A DNA stretch of 64,000 bases from Amanita rubescens (taxonomy: Eukaryota > Basidiomycota > Agaricomycetes > Agaricales > Amanitaceae). The position numbers and the translations under genes were made by a program. The notes under the pieces were generated by a model. It worked only from the letters and a program-made list of their open reading frames with translations, did not search any database and was not told the DNA's origin. The stretch covers positions 62,001 to 126,000 of the forward strand of contig WION01000086.1 of the NCBI GenBank assembly GCA_015039365.1, read 5' to 3'. Below are positions 54,198 through 64,000 of the stretch, piece by piece (the stretch's first letter is position 1; every line of letters begins with the position of its first letter).

Positions 54198-54679
54198 CGA
54201 GCCGGTTCTGGCTACGTTGGAACCGAACACCGAAGCGCACCGCATTCCGATTCTCGGCATCACATCACGCATCACGGAAGCTTCCGAAGTCAAACCTTCG
54301 CGCCAACGACCTTCGGCCACATTCCGACAGGGCCATTCCCGCAACTTGAGCGATATTCGAACGCAACGGGGCACCTAGACGCGCACGGACCAACGGACTC
54401 GGAGGAAGGCTCGTCGCAGGTAAGCCTCATGTCCTCGTAGTATATATACGGCATTGTCTGTAGTAGTTGGACATCGAATATACAGCCGGTCTCACTTCCG
54501 CTCTCTTTCTCGTTCCCTTGCGTCCGATTTCCGTTCTCCTTCTCGCTCGGTGACTCGGTCACCGTTCCGTTCCTTCTCCTTCGCTCTCGGCACTCTATCG
54601 CACTTAAGCACATCGGTCAGACCTCCGTAGCCCCTTTGGCCGAACACTGTTCCATGTCGGCCTTCTCTTTATTGTTTCA
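54193..54679 (+). mobile_element. solo Gypsy-2 LTR (LTR-B) inside LTR-A
   Basis: 487 bp, near-identical to 29527-30013 in reverse. It splits LTR-A after GATTCCGG. Flanking 4-mers are CCGG (54189-54192) and CTGG (54680-54683). Confidence 0.9.
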
Positions 54680-55061
54680 CTGGCTACGTTGGAACCGATC
54701 TCCGAAACCTTCCAAAGCTCCCCGAAGCACTCCGAGCCTATGCTCGACCCCGGAGGATGATCGTTTGTGTTCGGACGCATGCACAGGCCTCGGACTCGGT
54801 GCAGGAATTGTCACATGGTCACCTCGTGCCTCCGTAGTATATATACCATTGTGTACATAGTTGTAGTTAGCGAATTATCACCCCAGCTTCGTTCCGAGTT
54901 CGATTCCTTCCGTTCCCTTCGTTCCTTGGTGCTTCGGACACCTTCCACTCGTTCACCTTCGTCTTCGGCACTCTCTCTGCCTCCGAGGCACCCCCAGGAC
55001 TGACCTCCGAAGCCCCTTTGGCCGAACGCACTTCCGCATCGGCCTTCTTCTGATTGTTTCA
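54680..55061 (+). repeat. LTR-A (3'), distal part
   Basis: Continues LTR-A from CTGGCTACGTTGGAACC to TGATTGTTTCA. It matches 51960-52341 with few differences. The proximal 19 bp are at 54174-54192. Confidence 0.9.
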
Positions 55062-56088
55062 CCGGTTGCCTCTTTGCCTCGAGGAGGGTGGTGTCAGGTG
55101 TAGAAGTGACTAGGGCACTTCAAACTATCATGAATGGGTACCTCTCCACAAGTGCAACAAGGGGGAATGTAAGGAGGACAGAGATAAAGGCTGTGGTGGT
55201 GTCTAAGAAGCCATTACTCACTGCAAAGCATACAGTGGAGATGCCTAGCTGTGATTAGCACATAAGGATTGGACAATTGAGGGCCAGAACAGGGTCATTT
55301 AGTGATATATGACCAAAATCAATTGTCTAGAGTCAAATGAGGGGATATGAGCCTGGATGGGGGGAAGGGAGGAGCTGAGTGACAGGTGGGTATGGGGGAT
55401 GTCAAAGTTCACAGGTGAATCAACATTTCTATGAGGACATATGTTATAGGAGGGACCCATACTTGCTTACAGGATGGATGGGGGGAGGGATAGGCAACTT
55501 TATATCACCATTCTGAAGGATAGCTTTGAAGCCAGCTTTGATTACTAAGGCAGGAATTTTGAAGTCAGCAGGACAGTGATCAAAAACACACTTGTGAGAG
55601 GTCAAGAGCTGGTCTAGTGAACACAGAAATGCAGGGGAAGTGTTTTTAGTACAATTTGAGGATGGTACCGACATTGTGACTAGCCCTGGCTGACACTTCA
55701 TATGCAGAATGACAAGATGCAAGAATACAGGATGACATCCACCTGGGAGGGTACATTGATGCAATGTAAGCATTTTAAGCACTTATCTGAGACATATTAA
55801 GGTTATTAAACATTGTAGCATGACTTTCACCACTGTCATATAATTGCTAGATACTGGTTTTGTCATCCCACCATGTCGGCCACAAAACCGTTCCAATGAC
55901 ATTGCCTCACAAAACATTTTATATCTCATGGACCACTGACTCAATTGAGTTCAGTATATGCTCAAATTCAAGCTTAGATGCTACTCTATCATCTACTAAT
56001 TTCTACTAATTTTATAAAAGTTTCTCATTGTGTGGTTGGTCAATCTTTTCAAGATGGCCAAACATTGGAATGGTTTTGAGGGTTACTG

Positions 56089-56336
56089 TAAAGCTGTCAT
56101 ATGGAGTATACAATTAAGCCTGAGCATCATCTCATCCTCTTGAGAGCAAAGGACTCAATCCCAATGTCAGATAGTGTCACAAAGAAGAGTTGGAAAGTCA
56201 AAGGTCATAAATTCCTGACCTCCAAAGCCAAAACACCCAAAGGCTGTCAAGCCAAAGTACTAAAGTATTCAAAGTTTCCACACCCAAAGCTAAAGCACCC
56301 CAAAGGCCCCAAATCAAAATATGATGTTTCCCTGAT
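56089..56336. repeat. CAAAGC/CCCAAAG word array with CCCTGATG end, truncating KDZ-2
   Basis: Words such as CACCCAAAGC and CCAAAGG fill the segment. Its right end, CCAAATCAAAATATGATGTTTCCCTGATG (56308-56336), is shared with 3753-3775. The long-TIR element sits in it and the other end was not located. KDZ-2 coding ends at this border. Confidence 0.5.
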
Positions 56337-58500
56337 GTAATCCATCATCTCCGCCAGTTTATGGAATTTCTGATACCCATCAGAATTTGATGTCCACCAG
56401 TTCTGAATGTTGAGCATTTTCTCAAGGTTCATGACCTGTGTTTGGGCATCCTGAAATTTTGCAAAGGCGGTGTCAAGCCATTCCTTGGTTTGCGTAATAG
56501 CAAAATAGATCTTCTCATGCGCAACTCTGTTAAAGACATTGTTGGCCTCTTCCTTGGCTGCCCCCCATTGGAGCCTGCAAACATCAGGATCCAATCTTAT
56601 CCCAATCCAGAAAATGCTCACTTCCACTGCGCCATTTCGTTCAAGGCATGAATATATTTTATTTTCATCTCGTTTGTCTTGGGCATCTGCTTGAGATTAT
56701 CTAGATACTTCTGTTCTTCTTCAAAAAAATGTTCGAAATCGCCGTCAGTCAGACGCAATTGTTCCTTGATTACAGAAAGTTCTTGTTCTAACGTGTGAAT
56801 CAGGTTTGTGGCCTCCCTGTAATGGTTAAGTATAAATTTGCCTAAAAAGGAGTTAGCAACTTTGCGGTACTGATAAAAGCAACGGTGTTATACTTAAAAG
56901 GGCATATTTGTCCTGGTCCCAGAATTGAAAGTGATCTTCAATAGCTTGGTGATGGTGGAACCGGCTGCAGTGTCGCGTTGATCGCGCCAATTCGTTTGAT
57001 GAAGAAAATACGTGCTCACATCCCTTGCCATCCGTCAAGCTGGTCCCTTTAATGTACATGGGGTGCTGGCAAGCTAGTTGACATGCTCGATTATGTGCAT
57101 GTCCATGGAAGGTGCCTACCATCATCCGAAGCTGTTTCTCCTTTGCCATAAGGCCTATGGAACTTTTTGCCAGCATTTTGCTAAAGACACAGTCAATATC
57201 GTAAGCGCATCCAATGCGATTGCTGATGTTTGCCATTAGTCAATCTGTTATGGCTATGGGGTACTCTGCCCTATAAAGGTTGGTCAATATCTCACACAAC
57301 AAAAAAGAGTTAAAAATATACAGTTCACCGCTCTGGATCATATCACATGTGTATAGAACCATTCAATGTCGACAACTGGCAATAAAGATTCCCGTCTCAT
57401 CGAATAGATCAAACATTTGTTTGCGGGTATTAGATCCTGCATTTTTCCAGCGGTCTGTGCATTTGAAGCCTGCATTTGTTGATTCTGTAACATCCATTGA
57501 TTCCGGCGACTCTGCTTCTGTTGATTCATTTGATTGAGTTGGGGCATCATCAGCATCCTCAAACGCCTGTTTCACACACAATAGGTAAGGGTCTTGATCC
57601 AATTATATTAAATGATGCTCACTGTATCCTGGGTTTCATCTTTGAACTTGTTTACCTCAGCAGCCGATAGCCAACGATCAGATACAACTTCATGTGAATC
57701 TGGCCATTCTTCCTGTCCCCGTATAGAAGATTTAACTTGCTTGAGGGAATTGTTGCCGTCCATGGACACAAGGACTGCAAATTCTTGTTCGGCTTCACCC
57801 AGGACCCAGAAAAAACACGGCGGACACAAGCGAGCTAGGCGGTTTTCTGAATTATACCCAAGCGAAGAATTTATTTGCCGGTCGACATGTTGACAAATCA
57901 GGAGGTACACATCAAAGGCTGTAGAGAGTTGATTACAGAGGTATCTATGGTATGGTACCTGTAATTTATCCATATGAGAATATGTTCCTAGAAAGGTAAT
58001 AATATGCCTTTTGGCAACGTACGTTATGCATATGACACAGGGTTTTTGTTATGGCTTCAAAGCTAAAATGCAGGCAAGTCCGATGCATTTGGCGATACGC
58101 AAATAACATGCGAAGAGAAATGGCAACTGTAGGATAGACAGGCGAGCAGCCGAGATACCCATTCCGCAGCAAGGTCTCATTTGGGTATAGGTCAGTTTCA
58201 GTCGTAAGGGAGTCGAAGCAAATCTTCCTGCGAGCTAATTGTGAAAGTGAAGGGGGGTAAATGCAAATATATCCGTACAATGGTTTGAACTGACATACCA
58301 AATAAATCGACTGTTTCCACTGCTGGTATGCTCAGATCAACTTCGTCAGGAGCTTGGCCTGCTTGCGGCATCCCTTCAAGGCCGGCTGTCAACCTAAAGG
58401 AAAGATAGGCAGTGACAAGTTGTTCAAGTTGCATCTCCCATTCATCAGGGATTTGGCCGGTGTCTGGTATAACTAGATAGAACTGATCAATGGTTCCCAT
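56337..58500 (-). pseudogene. KDZ-2: KDZ-type transposase, C-terminally truncated
   Basis: Minus-strand multi-exon KDZ transposase. WEMQLEQLVTAYLSFRL (near 58440) aligns with KDZ-1 WKIQMEYLVEAYLYFRS. Then YPNETLLRNGYLGCSPV (near 58165), a CPPCFFW segment, SMDGNNSLKQVK (near 57765), CTDRWKNAGSNTRKQMFDL, YDIDCVFSK (near 57207) and GKGCEHVFSSSNELA (near 57030) holding the three catalytic acids. The coiled-coil region stops at EMMDYI, where a CATCAGGG-type repeat begins, so the C-terminal roughly 200 residues seen in KDZ-1 are missing. N-terminal exons upstream of 58540 are displaced by hAT-like element D. Confidence 0.85.
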
Positions 58501-58539
58501 CCTGCAATTACTATATAAAGTATTATCAGGACTTACCTA

Positions 58540-59910
58540 TAGGGATTGGCATGGGTTGGCTAAACCCGTGCAGGTCAAGTACCCGCACCCATAGAGGGTA
58601 CGGGTAGGGGTCAACACTTTGTGGACCCATGCTCAAACCCGTACCCATGTTGCGGGTACGGGTAAAGCGGGAATACCCATACCTATACCCGGGGCACAAA
58701 GGGCGTGGGAGGGTGCAGGAGCGTGTGGGAGCATGTGGGAGGGCACGGGAGGGTGCAAGACATTGGGTGGCGGATGGCAAGGGAAGGGTAGGTTAGCAAA
58801 ACCTCAGGCCTGGTAGTGGAAGAGGTTGTAGGTGGCACGCTATGAACATCCAGTCTGGTGGTGGGAGAGGTTGTTCCGAGGCCGAGTGAAACGAAGGACT
58901 CGGTTTTATTCCGAAACTTGAGCTGCTTTTATTTCCTTTTTGGTAAGCGCCAGTAATTACCGAATAAACAAATACATGCACATACTAACAAACAGCCTCG
59001 GACCTGCCGTGCACAGCAGCGGCCCATAATTCCAAGTAGGTGGCATGTTAGGAACATCCAGCCTTGTAGTGGGGGAGGTTGTTGGCAGTACATCAGGTTT
59101 AGTAGTGGGAGACGTCGTTGGTGGTACACTGGGAACCTCCGGTCTCGTAGTAGGAGAGGTTGTTGGTGGTACGCTGGGAATATCTGGCCTCATAGGGGGT
59201 GATGTTGTAGGTGGTACACTGGGGATATCAGGCCTCATGGTGTTGCAGCTTGCGTGCGCTGCAGCAAATGCATGAGACTCAGCAGTCATGAGGGCTCAGG
59301 TCTCACCATTTCTTGCTTTGTTTTTGGTCTTCTGGAAAAAGGCTCCGTCGAGGAAACGACGGACAAGCGAAAAACGAGCGTGAGGCCTCGGTGACGCCGT
59401 TGGAGGTACACAGGCCTTGTTGTGGGTGATGTTATTGGCGACATGCTTGGAACGTCCGGCCTCATAGTAGGATGCGGTGGGACATGATAAGGTAGTGGTG
59501 GGGTGTGGCAGGGTTGAGTTGACTGGTGGAGCTAGCAGAGGGCGAGGGAGGTGGGTCAGCAACCGGTTGAAACCCAGCCTGAGGAAAATAGAAACCTACC
59601 ATCCATAACTTCCATTCATAGCCATCCATAAGCACATATCCGCGGTGCTTGCACTGAAGAGATAGGCAGCTCAGAGGGCATGGATGCTGAGCGCTGAGCG
59701 GCGAGCGTGCCTGGGATGTCACATGTCACACGTTATCTGGGTGCAACCCGTGCAGGTATGGGTACAGGTAGGAGGCCGGGTCCGGGTCTGGGTCAGCCTC
59801 TCCTGTACCCACATCCAAACCCGTACCTGGGCAATGGGTATGGGTATGTCATGGGGTATGGGTCCGGGTACGTCCCTGGACACCCAGGGGTTTACCCAAG
59901 CCAATCCCTA
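58540..59910. mobile_element. non-autonomous hAT-like element D with GGTACGGGT arrays
   Basis: Starts TAGGGATTGGCATGGG; the reversed right end is TAGGGATTGGCTTGGG. The 8-bp duplication CTTACCTA is at 58532-58539 and 59911-59918. Both ends (58550-58700, 59740-59905) are packed with GGGTACGGGT/ACCCGTACCC words. There is no transposase. The target straddles a minus-strand GTAAGT donor of KDZ-2. Confidence 0.9.
59035..59250 (-). repeat. about 54-bp minisatellite inside element D
   Basis: Four units of GTAGTGGGAGAGGTTGTTGG-type sequence. On the minus strand they give a repeated RPDIPSVPPTTSPTT peptide in an ORF at 58957-59289. Related single units occur near 58800-58870 and 59400-59470. Confidence 0.7.
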
Positions 59911-59984
59911 CTTACCTACCACTTAAAGACTTACAATGAATGATCATGAAATGATACACCATCCATCATTCTTGTAGGTTGTGA

Positions 59985-60330
59985 CCAACAAACCCCTGTC
60001 TGTAGCTACTATATAAGATATTCTCTGGACTTACAACCAATGTATCTGAATTGTATTGGAGGATCTTGCCTTGACACATTCCATGACAGGCTTGTGGGAA
60101 GTTACCAACAGTTATAATTCTGCCACTGCTAGATAAGATATTGTAATCTGTTTGTCAGGATTTTATTGTTGTGATCAATGAATTCCTGCCTGCAGCTACA
60201 TTATCAGGACTTACAACTAATATATCTGAATTGTATTGGAGGATCCCATCACATGACAGGCCTGTGGGAAGTCATCAATAGTTATAATTCTGCCACTGTG
60301 GGATAAGATATTATAATCCATCAGCAATAC
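59985..60330. repeat. about 175-bp tandem duplication
   Basis: GACTTACAACCAATGTATCTG...GCCACTGCTAGATAAGATA (60022-60135) recurs as GACTTACAACTAATATATCTG...GCCACTGTGGGATAAGATA (60209-60312). It is non-coding. Confidence 0.75.
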
Positions 60331-60339
60331 CTGCTTCAG

Positions 60340-61740
60340 CTTATGTGATGATCTGGAGCACTCCCAAGCAATTACCATAATTGGTATCTCTCAATGTTGT
60401 TATGACACGACAAAATAATTCTGTTAAATGGCTAAATACAATACTACTGAAGCTGGCACAGCACTACCGGAAATTTGCATGATGCAGGACAAGTTGACAA
60501 GGTATGGTTCAATGGTGGCGCAGCACAGCATATGTTGGCGAAGGCTGGTTTGGCACAGATATTAGAAAACAATTAGAAATAATAAAATAAAAGGAAAATG
60601 TACCACAACGATACATTTCAGGGGTGAAGGTGAACGGGCCTGGGTTGCGGTTGTGGAGGATCTTCGTCTAAACCTTAAGGTGCAGGTGGAACAAACGAGG
60701 GTGATATATACTTGAACAACCATGATTGAAGCATACGGGACGGGTGTCGCTTGAAACATATTCTAGAAAAAATTGTGAGTTGAGGTTTAGATTAGGAATG
60801 ACTGGTTACTTGCATCGATCTGATCTTCCCAATGATGATCAAGTTCCTTTTGCTGAGCTAGTTGACTCTCAATTTGCTCACAGATAAGTGCAGTGCGATC
60901 CTTTGGCCGCATCGCCACCTCGACACATGCAGGAGGTAAACCTGCATCGTGTGTCCTGAGCTTGAGGGGTACATGTCTGCAAGAAATGGGTCAGAGAAAG
61001 TGGGAAAAGAAATAAAGGAAAGACCTCTAGTCTCTTCGCCGGGCATTCTTTATTGACCAGAAGTTCTTCGTCATTTTTGTCGCCGAGCGAAGGACATTTC
61101 ATTTTCAGATCAGCCAAAGTGGCTCACTTCTCAGCACGTTCAAAACGAGGGGGCTCAATTGAAGGGGAGACTCACCAGAAATTCAATCAACCCTCAAAAT
61201 CAGTCAACCCTGCAGAACCTCAAAAATTGTGCAAGATCAAAGATGCTACTGGTCAACCGGAGAAACCTGCATGCTGGTAAACTTTTGCTCACATCCACTG
61301 TGAAAGAGCCTCAACAGTCAAATCGAGCTGACTCTCATATGAGACTTTCAATGGACCACCCTTGTCATTGGGCATCCTTGTGAAGGCGAGATGTTGTTAG
61401 ATGGCTCGGGGATGTTCTTTTGTCGAAATGGTGGTGGTGGTACTAACAGTGTGAGAAAGGTTTTCCAACACATCAAATAGGGTGACTGTCATTGGGATTG
61501 AGTCCTCTATCCTCACTCCCCCTGGACTCATCCACAATCAAGTCCACAATCGGTAAGTCTGTTTCTTTAATAATAACTTTGAATTTTTCTCTGATGCTAA
61601 CAGAGCCTTTTTCATGCCTATAGATATTGCGTTCAACAAATTTTAATTTTGGTGGGAATAATGGAGTTTCAGAATGGCTATATCCCCTCTCTTCAATACT
61701 TATACATTCAGCAGCCTTTGCAAAATGGACATACAGGACA
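60340..61740. other. no firm gene; possible minus-strand coding around 60.8-61.1 kb
   Basis: The minus strand near 60965-60815 reads VPLKLRTHDAGLPPACVEVA and IESQLAQQKELDHHWEDQI, ending at GTAACC. It could be an N-terminal exon of KDZ-2 or another gene, but no domain is recognised. 60480-60640 is a diverged relative of 63120-63300 (GGTTTGGCACAGATATTAGAA versus GGTATGGCACAAAAATTAGAA). Confidence 0.25.
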
Positions 61741-61743
61741 AGG

Positions 61744-62525
61744 CCATCAGGAAAACGGGTTCCGACTTAATTGACTTATATTGGACTTAAACTACTTGCA
61801 CAAGTAAATTAAGACAAGATTAAGTAACATTTTTTTGTCTTAGGTGACTTAGAAATTAAGACATTTAAGACACTTTAAGACAGGTCTTGTACTTTTTTTA
61901 CTTAAATATGCACTTATTTGACTTAAAGTGCCTTATTTTTCGGTGCTACAAGCCTGTTCACAATAAGAATTAAGCCATATAAGGCAGTATAAGTCAGATA
62001 AGTCGCTCCAGTCAGATAAGTCACTCCAGTCCGTTAAGTGACTTAAGTAAATAGAAGCAAAATTTCATTAAATGGTTAACTACTTTTCTACTAGTACTTC
62101 AATACTACTACTTATACTACTTATACTACTTATTTAATGCCCTATGAGATGTGCCTGGGGGGGCAAGTGGTGTAGAGGCCCTCCTTATATACCTGGGGCC
62201 CTGCGCACGGACCATTTTGACCGTGGGAAATATTATGTAAGCATCACGTGACATCAAAATGGTACTCTTGATGTTGAAAAACTCGAATCTAAAATTAGAA
62301 TTACCAAATATGGCTTAGTTAATGAGATATTCGTGTTTTTTTAACTTTCCCACGCTGGACTTAGTGACTTAAAGTACTTAAGTGGCTTGGCTGCTCCTCC
62401 CTTGACTTAAATCTTCTTAGTTGGCTTAGATGTAAATGTAGTGACTTAATGAAAAAAAGTTGTAAGTAAAATAAGACACAAAAGGTGTCTCAAGTAGAAA
62501 AAGTCAGAACCCATTTTCCTGATGA
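61744..62525. mobile_element. GACTTAAG word element with CATCAGG inverted ends
   Basis: CATCAGGAAAACGGGTTCCG at the left end is matched by the reversed right end CATCAGGAAAATGGGTTCTG. Both ends are dense in ACTTAAG, GACTTA and TAAGTC words. About 780 bp, no ORF. A target duplication could not be identified. Confidence 0.65.
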
Positions 62526-62629
62526 GGAAGCAGAGCTTGAGGATGAACTGGTGGCAACAGATGTAGATAACATTGAAGGTGGGTTTACATAGGACCAGCT
62601 GCTTGTACTAGACAAGGAGTAGGTACATC

Positions 62630-62870
62630 AGCAATCCTGGGGGTTGCTCTGGAGGTCTCCAGAGCACTCCGGAGTGCAATGAGGTGCTGAAGTTCGTGTA
62701 GCATGGGTCCTGGATTACATAGTGCTCCAGAGTTGAGGATTAATTTATGTTTCTCTTGTTATAGCTCTGGAGTGCAGCTAAATTCAACATGCTGGCGACA
62801 GCAGCTGCTTCAGTTCACATCATCTGGAGCACTCCAGAGCACTCAGAAGTTGGTCTCAATGTCTATTAGT
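62630..62870. repeat. CTCCAGAGCACTCCGGAG palindromic word array
   Basis: CTCTGGAG, CCAGAGCACTCC and GCTCTGGAGTGC recur on both strands. The block probably has inverted ends (GTTGCTCTGGAGG... and ...CACTCCAGAGCACTC). No target duplication was found. Confidence 0.5.
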
Positions 62871-62879
62871 TACCATGCA

Positions 62880-63600
62880 ACAAAAACAATCCATTAAATG
62901 GCTAATTTATACTACAATGCTAGCATGACAGCACTCATCCTGAACGACCCAAACAGCTCGTTGACCAGCTGCTCGAAATATGACGCATCTGATGCCGCTC
63001 CGTGCAATCTACCAGTCCACACCTGTCCCATCCAAATCTCTCGTCCTCGGTCACTCCTACCATAAATCGGCATCACTCTTGCACCTAACCTCAGTTCCAT
63101 TAGATTAGAAAAAAAATTGAAAAGAAAAACATACTGTGACTGTGGTACATTTCAGCGGCCGATGATTGGGGAGCATTGGTAGTGCAATGCAAGTTGAGGA
63201 GGTGGTGCAGGAGTGGGTTAGTGGTGCAGCGTGCATTGGTGAAGGGTGGTATGGCACAAAAATTAGAATACAAAGAGAAAAAAAGAAAAGAACAACGGAC
63301 CAACGGACCAACGGGTCCGTTGCGGTACGCTAGTGCTGGGAATTTGGACCAACGTGGTGCAGAGGAGGGTTGGTGATGTAGGGTGATGGTAGTGGCAGGG
63401 AGGGTTGGTGGTGGATGTACAATTCAGCGGCCTGTCGCTGCAATGGTGGGGAAGCTGAGAGTCTAAGTGCGTAGGAGGCCACGTCATATATCAAGTTGAA
63501 CATGTCACGTGTCATAAATAGAAGCAAATAGTGGACTTGGCCAGATTCCCCTCGCATATGTCGAAAGCACAACAACCACCAGCTACTGCCACCAGTTTCC
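62880..63600. other. no recognised gene
   Basis: Short uninformative frames. Contains GGTGGTGCAGGAGTGGG-type repeats and the diverged relative of 60480-60640. Confidence 0.3.
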
Positions 63601-63609
63601 CATTCAACC

Positions 63610-63850
63610 CCTCCTCTCGCCCTCCTATGCACAAGACCATGTTGTTCGCCTTGGTCGCACTGCGCTCTCATTTTATCACACGCGGAAAAAAAGGTGCAGA
63701 AACGGATAGAGTGGCTCGCCAAGGATCATCCCAAGGCTCTCAAAGCTGACGATGAAGAGGCATACATGAAACTCATTGACGCCGCCAAGGATGCTCGCAT
63801 TACCCATCTTCTCAGACTAACGGACACCTATCTCGACCCGCAGAAAGACG
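63610..63850 (+). pseudogene. SNF2/STH1-type chromatin remodeller fragment
   Basis: RLGRTALSFYHTR (about 63640-63686) followed, one frame over, by KKVQKRIEWLAKDH, ALKADDEEAYMKLIDAAKD and ARITHLLRLTDTYLD (to about 63836) matches the conserved segment between the HSA region and the helicase domain of Snf2/Sth1-type ATPases (from memory). The frame changes near GCGGAAAAAAAGG (63681-63693), and the similarity stops after TYLD, where SLAQAV would be expected. No helicase motif is present before the window ends. It is probably a captured or decayed fragment, or the start of a gene with unrecognised introns. Confidence 0.6.
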
Positions 63851-64000
63851 GGAAGATTGACTATTACACTGTCACTCGCTCTGAGGATTGCGCACCAACC
63901 GAGATTGTTGGTTGGTGCCAGTTGATGATTCCCCTACTCTATTCGAGTATCTATCTACAAAACATTAAACTACAATAATACATTTTTGCTTGCACGCTGA

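Larger units (their letters stand above)
51945..55061 (+). mobile_element. gag-only Ty3/gypsy derivative related to Gypsy-2
   Basis: LTR-A pair (51945-52341; 54174-54192 plus 54680-55061), the same PBS sequence as Gypsy-2 at 52342, a single gag ORF, and a polypurine-like AAAAGTACCCAGGAGG before the 3' LTR. There is no protease, RT or integrase. Flanks are CTGG (51941-51944) and CCGG (55062-55065), a 4-bp duplication with one C-to-T change. It would need Gypsy-2-type enzymes in trans. Confidence 0.85.
51425..56088. mobile_element. long-TIR DNA element with TA duplication, hosting a nested LTR element
   Basis: 348-bp inverted repeats (51425-51772 and 55741-56088) of high identity start CAGTAACCCTCAAAACC and are flanked by TA on both sides (51423-51424, 56089-56090). 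CAGT ends and TA duplication fit the Tc1/mariner style; the very long TIRs are unusual for that group. No transposase ORF is visible. Interior DNA is 51773-51944 and 55066-55740, and the rest is the nested LTR element (51945-55061). Without it the element is about 1.5 kb, hence non-autonomous. Confidence 0.75.

Overview
The window looks like a transposon-packed, heterochromatin-like region of a filamentous basidiomycete (Agaricomycete-type) genome. The evidence is short introns of about 46-60 nt with GTRAGT donors and CTRAY branch sites, KDZ transposase genes, a Ty3/gypsy chromovirus, and a basidiomycete-type multi-exon hypothetical gene. I saw no rRNA, tRNA or CRISPR array. Almost all recognisable sequence is mobile-element DNA, and much of it is nested. 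Nesting was resolved by reading across insertion points and matching target-site duplications (TSDs).

Layout. 1-3.8 kb: palindromic-word repeats, microsatellites and two minisatellites. 3.77-23.1 kb (minus strand): one Ty1/copia element broken by five insertions. These are a 2-kb hAT-like element (4928-6963), a full-length Ty3/gypsy chromovirus 'Gypsy-1' (7208-15347), a solo Gypsy-1 LTR (18275-18726) and two oppositely oriented non-autonomous hAT-like elements (18763-20162, 20226-21117) that leave 63 bp containing the copia protease motif between them. One of those hAT elements itself holds a solo LTR. An unidentified ORF (23314-24639) precedes the copia gag. 27.3-39.5 kb (plus): a KDZ transposase gene split by a solo Gypsy-1 LTR and by a full 8.5-kb Ty3/gypsy element 'Gypsy-2' (29527-38013, minus). 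Gypsy-2 carries a spliced antisense gene for a Cys-cluster protein. 41.1-46.4 kb: a multi-exon host-type hypothetical gene with a second copy of the 2-kb hAT inside a 46-nt intron. 46.5-51.4 kb: solo LTRs and tandem repeats. 51.4-56.1 kb: a long-TIR element with TA duplications containing a gag-only relative of Gypsy-2, which is in turn hit by a solo LTR. 56.3-59.9 kb (minus): a second KDZ transposase, C-terminally truncated, with another hAT-like element at an exon/intron junction. 60-64 kb: repeats and, at the right edge, a fragment of a SNF2/STH1-type chromatin remodeller.

How parts interact (inference). Full-length Gypsy-1 and Gypsy-2 could supply proteins in trans to their solo or deleted relatives. 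The hAT-like elements have 8-bp TSDs but no visible transposase, so their transposase must lie outside the window. Two points stand out. Gypsy-2 carries an antisense, intron-containing gene between pol and the 3' LTR. Several unrelated non-autonomous DNA elements share one architecture: ends filled with dense arrays of a short palindromic word, with a different word in each family.
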